NCBI GenBank assembly: GCA_006226985.1
Contig: SBGC01000146.1
Span: forward strand, 1-5,332
DNA from: Bacillota bacterium
GTDB taxonomy: Bacteria; Bacillota_I; Bacilli_A; Acholeplasmatales; Acholeplasmataceae
Direction of reading: 5' to 3'
DNA: 5,332 nt
Shown: in pieces, positions 1 to 5,332 of the stretch
Position numbering within the stretch: position 1 is the first letter of the stretch
Layout of the letters: every line of letters begins with the position of its first letter
Notes under the pieces: model-generated
What the model saw: only the letters and a program-made list of their open reading frames with translations
What the model was told of the DNA's origin: nothing
Database searches by the model: none
Made by a program: the position numbers and the translations under genes

Positions 1-155
1 TATTAAAGACAGGTGATCAAGTCGACCATAATGCATTTGGTCGAGGAGTTGTTGTTCGAGTCGATGATGATATCGCAACCATTGCATTTGCAATGCCTCA
101 TGGTATTAAGAAAATACTTGAAAGCCATCCTTCTATAAAGAAGGTTAGAAAGTAA
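1..155 (+). CDS. pcrA: ATP-dependent DNA helicase PcrA/UvrD, C-terminal end (partial)
   Basis: The 5' part lies outside the window; the frame is open from base 3 and stops at TAA 153-155, leaving 50 codons. What remains matches the C-terminal Tudor-like domain of PcrA/UvrD: a GDQVDH start, then HNAFGRGVVV, a beta strand ATIAFAMP, and the hallmark ending HGIKKIL...IKKV. In characterised PcrA/UvrD proteins this domain follows the SF1A motor and contacts RNA polymerase, linking the 3'-5' helicase to transcription-coupled repair and R-loop or stalled-complex removal. No motor motifs are visible because they lie upstream. A position just before ligA fits the pcrA-ligA order known from Bacillus-type genomes, here interrupted by a second helicase. 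The family call rests on the C-terminal signature alone, so UvrD versus PcrA naming is a convention. Confidence 0.88.
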   Translation, partial: LKTGDQVDHNAFGRGVVVRVDDDIATIAFAMPHGIKKILESHPSIKKVRK

Positions 156-166
156 AAAAAGATTTT

Positions 167-190
167 ATCACCTATTATAAAATGGGTGAT
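167..190 (+). promoter_or_regulatory. Hairpin that covers the ribosome binding site of the downstream helicase
   Basis: ATCACCTATT (167-176) can pair with AATGGGTGAT (181-190) around the four-base loop ATAA. In RNA this is a 10-bp stem with a single U-G pair (173/184). The 3' arm contains most of the GGGTGATC Shine-Dalgarno that serves the ATG at 194, so folding would hide it. The 5' arm resembles the 16S rRNA anti-Shine-Dalgarno end. No T-run follows the stem, so it is not a convincing intrinsic terminator for pcrA. A TATTAT at 173-178 resembles a -10 box but has no matching -35. The pairing is seen in the sequence; a regulatory role is inference. Confidence 0.5.
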
Positions 191-191
191 C
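184..191 (+). promoter_or_regulatory. Shine-Dalgarno GGGTGATC fixing the helicase start at 194
   Basis: GGTGATC is complementary to the 3' tail of 16S rRNA (reading GGAGGTGATC), and the aligned spacing to the ATG at 194-196 is normal, about 7-8 bases counted from the GGAGG register. An in-frame ATG at 182 has no Shine-Dalgarno of its own and would put this site inside the coding region. The start at 194 is therefore preferred. Confidence 0.75.
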
Positions 192-193
192 AT

Positions 194-1450
194 ATGATAT
201 TAAATGAAGAACAAAAGAAGGTCGTTCAATCAACAGAACACTTTCTTTTTTTATTAGCCGGTGCTGGGTCAGGAAAAACAAGAGTCATTGTTGAAAAGAT
301 TAAAAAACTAATTGATGAATCCATCGATCCTAAAGATATTCTTGCCATTACGTTTACACGAAAATCAGCAAATGAAATGAGAGAAAGAGTTAACAATCAT
401 GATGTACATATCCATACTTTTCATCAGTTTTGTTTAGAACAATTACGTTTAAATGAACATTATACATATAAGATTATCAATGAAGAAAGTGTTCCATTTC
501 ATCAAGATGAACGCTTAAAAATTAGTATATATAAAAATAGTCTATATCGCACTATAAAGCCAAAAATATATGATAAATATCAGACATATTTAAAAGATAA
601 CAACATCAAAGACTTTGACGATATGTTATTAGACTTCATCTTGCTTGTGCAGACGAAAAAGTATAAACCATGTTTTAAATATATCTTTATCGATGAGTTT
701 CAAGATACGAATCTTTTACAATATGAAGTTTTAAAAAAACTCATCCATAAAGATACACATGTTTTAGCTGTTGGAGATCCTGATCAAAGTATTTATCAGT
801 TTCGAGGAGCACATTCAAAAATCATTTCGTTATACATTGAAGAATATAAAGCAAAGACATACATGTTATCAACCAACTATCGATCAACACCTGAAATAAT
901 TAAACTCGCTAACGCCATTATTACAAAAAACAACCGGAAGTTCAAAAAGATTCTGATCACAAAACATCAACCACACATCACCCCTAAGATTATAAGACAC
1001 ATGAACGAAACAGATGAAAGTCATTTCATTATTAACTCAATTAAAGATCTCCACAAGCAAGGTGTAAAACTTCATCAAATCGCTATCTTATTTAGAAACC
1101 ACTATCGATCTTATGAACTTAAATATCAATTAGATATACTCGATTTTCTTTATCAACATGAATCAAACCAACTCCAAAACCAAGGCATTCATCTTCTTTC
1201 TATTCATCAAGCGAAAGGTCTGGAGTTTGATGTTGTTTTTATCATTGGTTTAGAAAAATATGTCTTACCATCCGTTCACGAACATACACAAACAGAACAA
1301 GATGAAGAAAGAAGATTAATGTTTGTTGCTGTTACACGAGCGAAAAAACAACTCATCTTATCCTATGTTCAATACAATTCATTTAACATCCTTCAAAGAC
1401 CATCCATTTTTATCAAGGAATGTGGACTCAAAATCCAAAAAAATAAATGA
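194..1450 (+). CDS. Compact UvrD/PcrA-like SF1A DNA helicase lacking a 2B domain
   Basis: A 418-residue protein carrying the full UvrD-family motif series: Q7 of the Q-motif, Walker A AGAGSGKT (22-29), motif Ia TFTRKSANEM (53-62), Ic HTFHQF (74-79), FDDML (141-145), motif II IDEFQDT (166-172), motif III GDPDQSIYQFRGA (194-206), motif IV NYRST (228-232), motif V SIHQAKGLEF (336-345) and motif VI EERRLMFVAVTRAKK (371-385). It should be an ATP-dependent 3'-5' single-strand translocase or helicase. PcrA, UvrD and Rep are about 650-750 aa. Here the 1B insertion (about 80-139) is shortened, and only about 30 residues separate IAILFRN (296-302) from motif V, where the 2B domain normally sits. The C-terminal Tudor-like domain is also absent. 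The ends are normal and the motifs intact, so this looks like a designed-small protein rather than a pseudogene. It is histidine-rich (about 22 His) and has no Trp. The stop is TGA (1448-1450). Its specific cellular role is unknown. Confidence 0.9.
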   Translation: MILNEEQKKVVQSTEHFLFLLAGAGSGKTRVIVEKIKKLIDESIDPKDILAITFTRKSANEMRERVNNHDVHIHTFHQFCLEQLRLNEHYTYKIINEESVPFHQDERLKISIYKNSLYRTIKPKIYDKYQTYLKDNNIKDFDDMLLDFILLVQTKKYKPCFKYIFIDEFQDTNLLQYEVLKKLIHKDTHVLAVGDPDQSIYQFRGAHSKIISLYIEEYKAKTYMLSTNYRSTPEIIKLANAIITKNNRKFKKILITKHQPHITPKIIRHMNETDESHFIINSIKDLHKQGVKLHQIAILFRNHYRSYELKYQLDILDFLYQHESNQLQNQGIHLLSIHQAKGLEFDVVFIIGLEKYVLPSVHEHTQTEQDEERRLMFVAVTRAKKQLILSYVQYNSFNILQRPSIFIKECGLKIQKNK

Positions 1451-1452
1451 AT

Positions 1453-5332
<3,880 letters not shown>

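Noticed and set aside
182..193. Upstream ATG start for the small helicase
   Set aside because: It would translate through the GGGTGATC Shine-Dalgarno and has no site of its own; the ATG at 194 also gives the usual short N-terminus before the LNEEQ Q-motif.
153..193. Intrinsic terminator after pcrA
   Set aside because: The hairpin at 167-190 is AT-rich in its upper half and is followed by CATATGATAT, not a T-run. Its overlap with the ribosome binding site explains it better.
194..1450. Small helicase as a truncated pseudogene of pcrA
   Set aside because: Both ends are natural, all motifs from Q to VI are intact and in frame over 418 codons, and the shortening falls exactly in the accessory domains rather than in the motor.

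Overview
The window is AT-rich and almost wholly coding on the + strand. It holds a DNA-repair gene cluster in the order pcrA (3' end only), a compact UvrD-type helicase, ligA, uvrA (5' two thirds). Tryptophan in the conserved proteins is written TGG (LigA W300, UvrA W389 and W393), and TGA is a plausible stop for the second gene. This argues against the Mycoplasma/Spiroplasma code. Low GC, Gram-positive-type LigA and UvrA sequences and the pcrA-ligA neighbourhood suggest a Firmicutes/Tenericutes-type organism with the standard bacterial code, for example an Acholeplasma or Izemoplasma relative. That placement is inference; no rRNA or lineage marker is present.

Layout. 1-155: last 50 codons of PcrA/UvrD, the C-terminal Tudor-like domain. 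156-193: short gap with a hairpin that pairs with the Shine-Dalgarno (SD) of the next gene. 194-1450: a 418-residue SF1A helicase with every core motif but almost no 2B domain. 1451-1480: a 30-base gap with a perfect 17-bp palindrome centred on an extended -10 box, plus an alternative hairpin around the ligA start. 1481-3466: complete ligA, NAD+-dependent DNA ligase, 661 aa. 3453-5332: uvrA, overlapping ligA by 14 bases and running off the window after 626 codons.

The genes fit one repair programme. UvrA recognises bulky lesions for nucleotide excision repair, PcrA/UvrD-type helicases displace the excised strand or remodel stalled complexes, and LigA seals the remaining nick. The tight spacing suggests co-transcription, with a possible internal promoter before ligA.

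The core genes are ordinary housekeeping genes, and I see no mobile element, CRISPR array, tRNA or rRNA. The parts worth a second look are the naturally 2B-less helicase between pcrA and ligA, the structured leaders of that helicase and of ligA, and the apparent paired loss of zinc ligands in UvrA.
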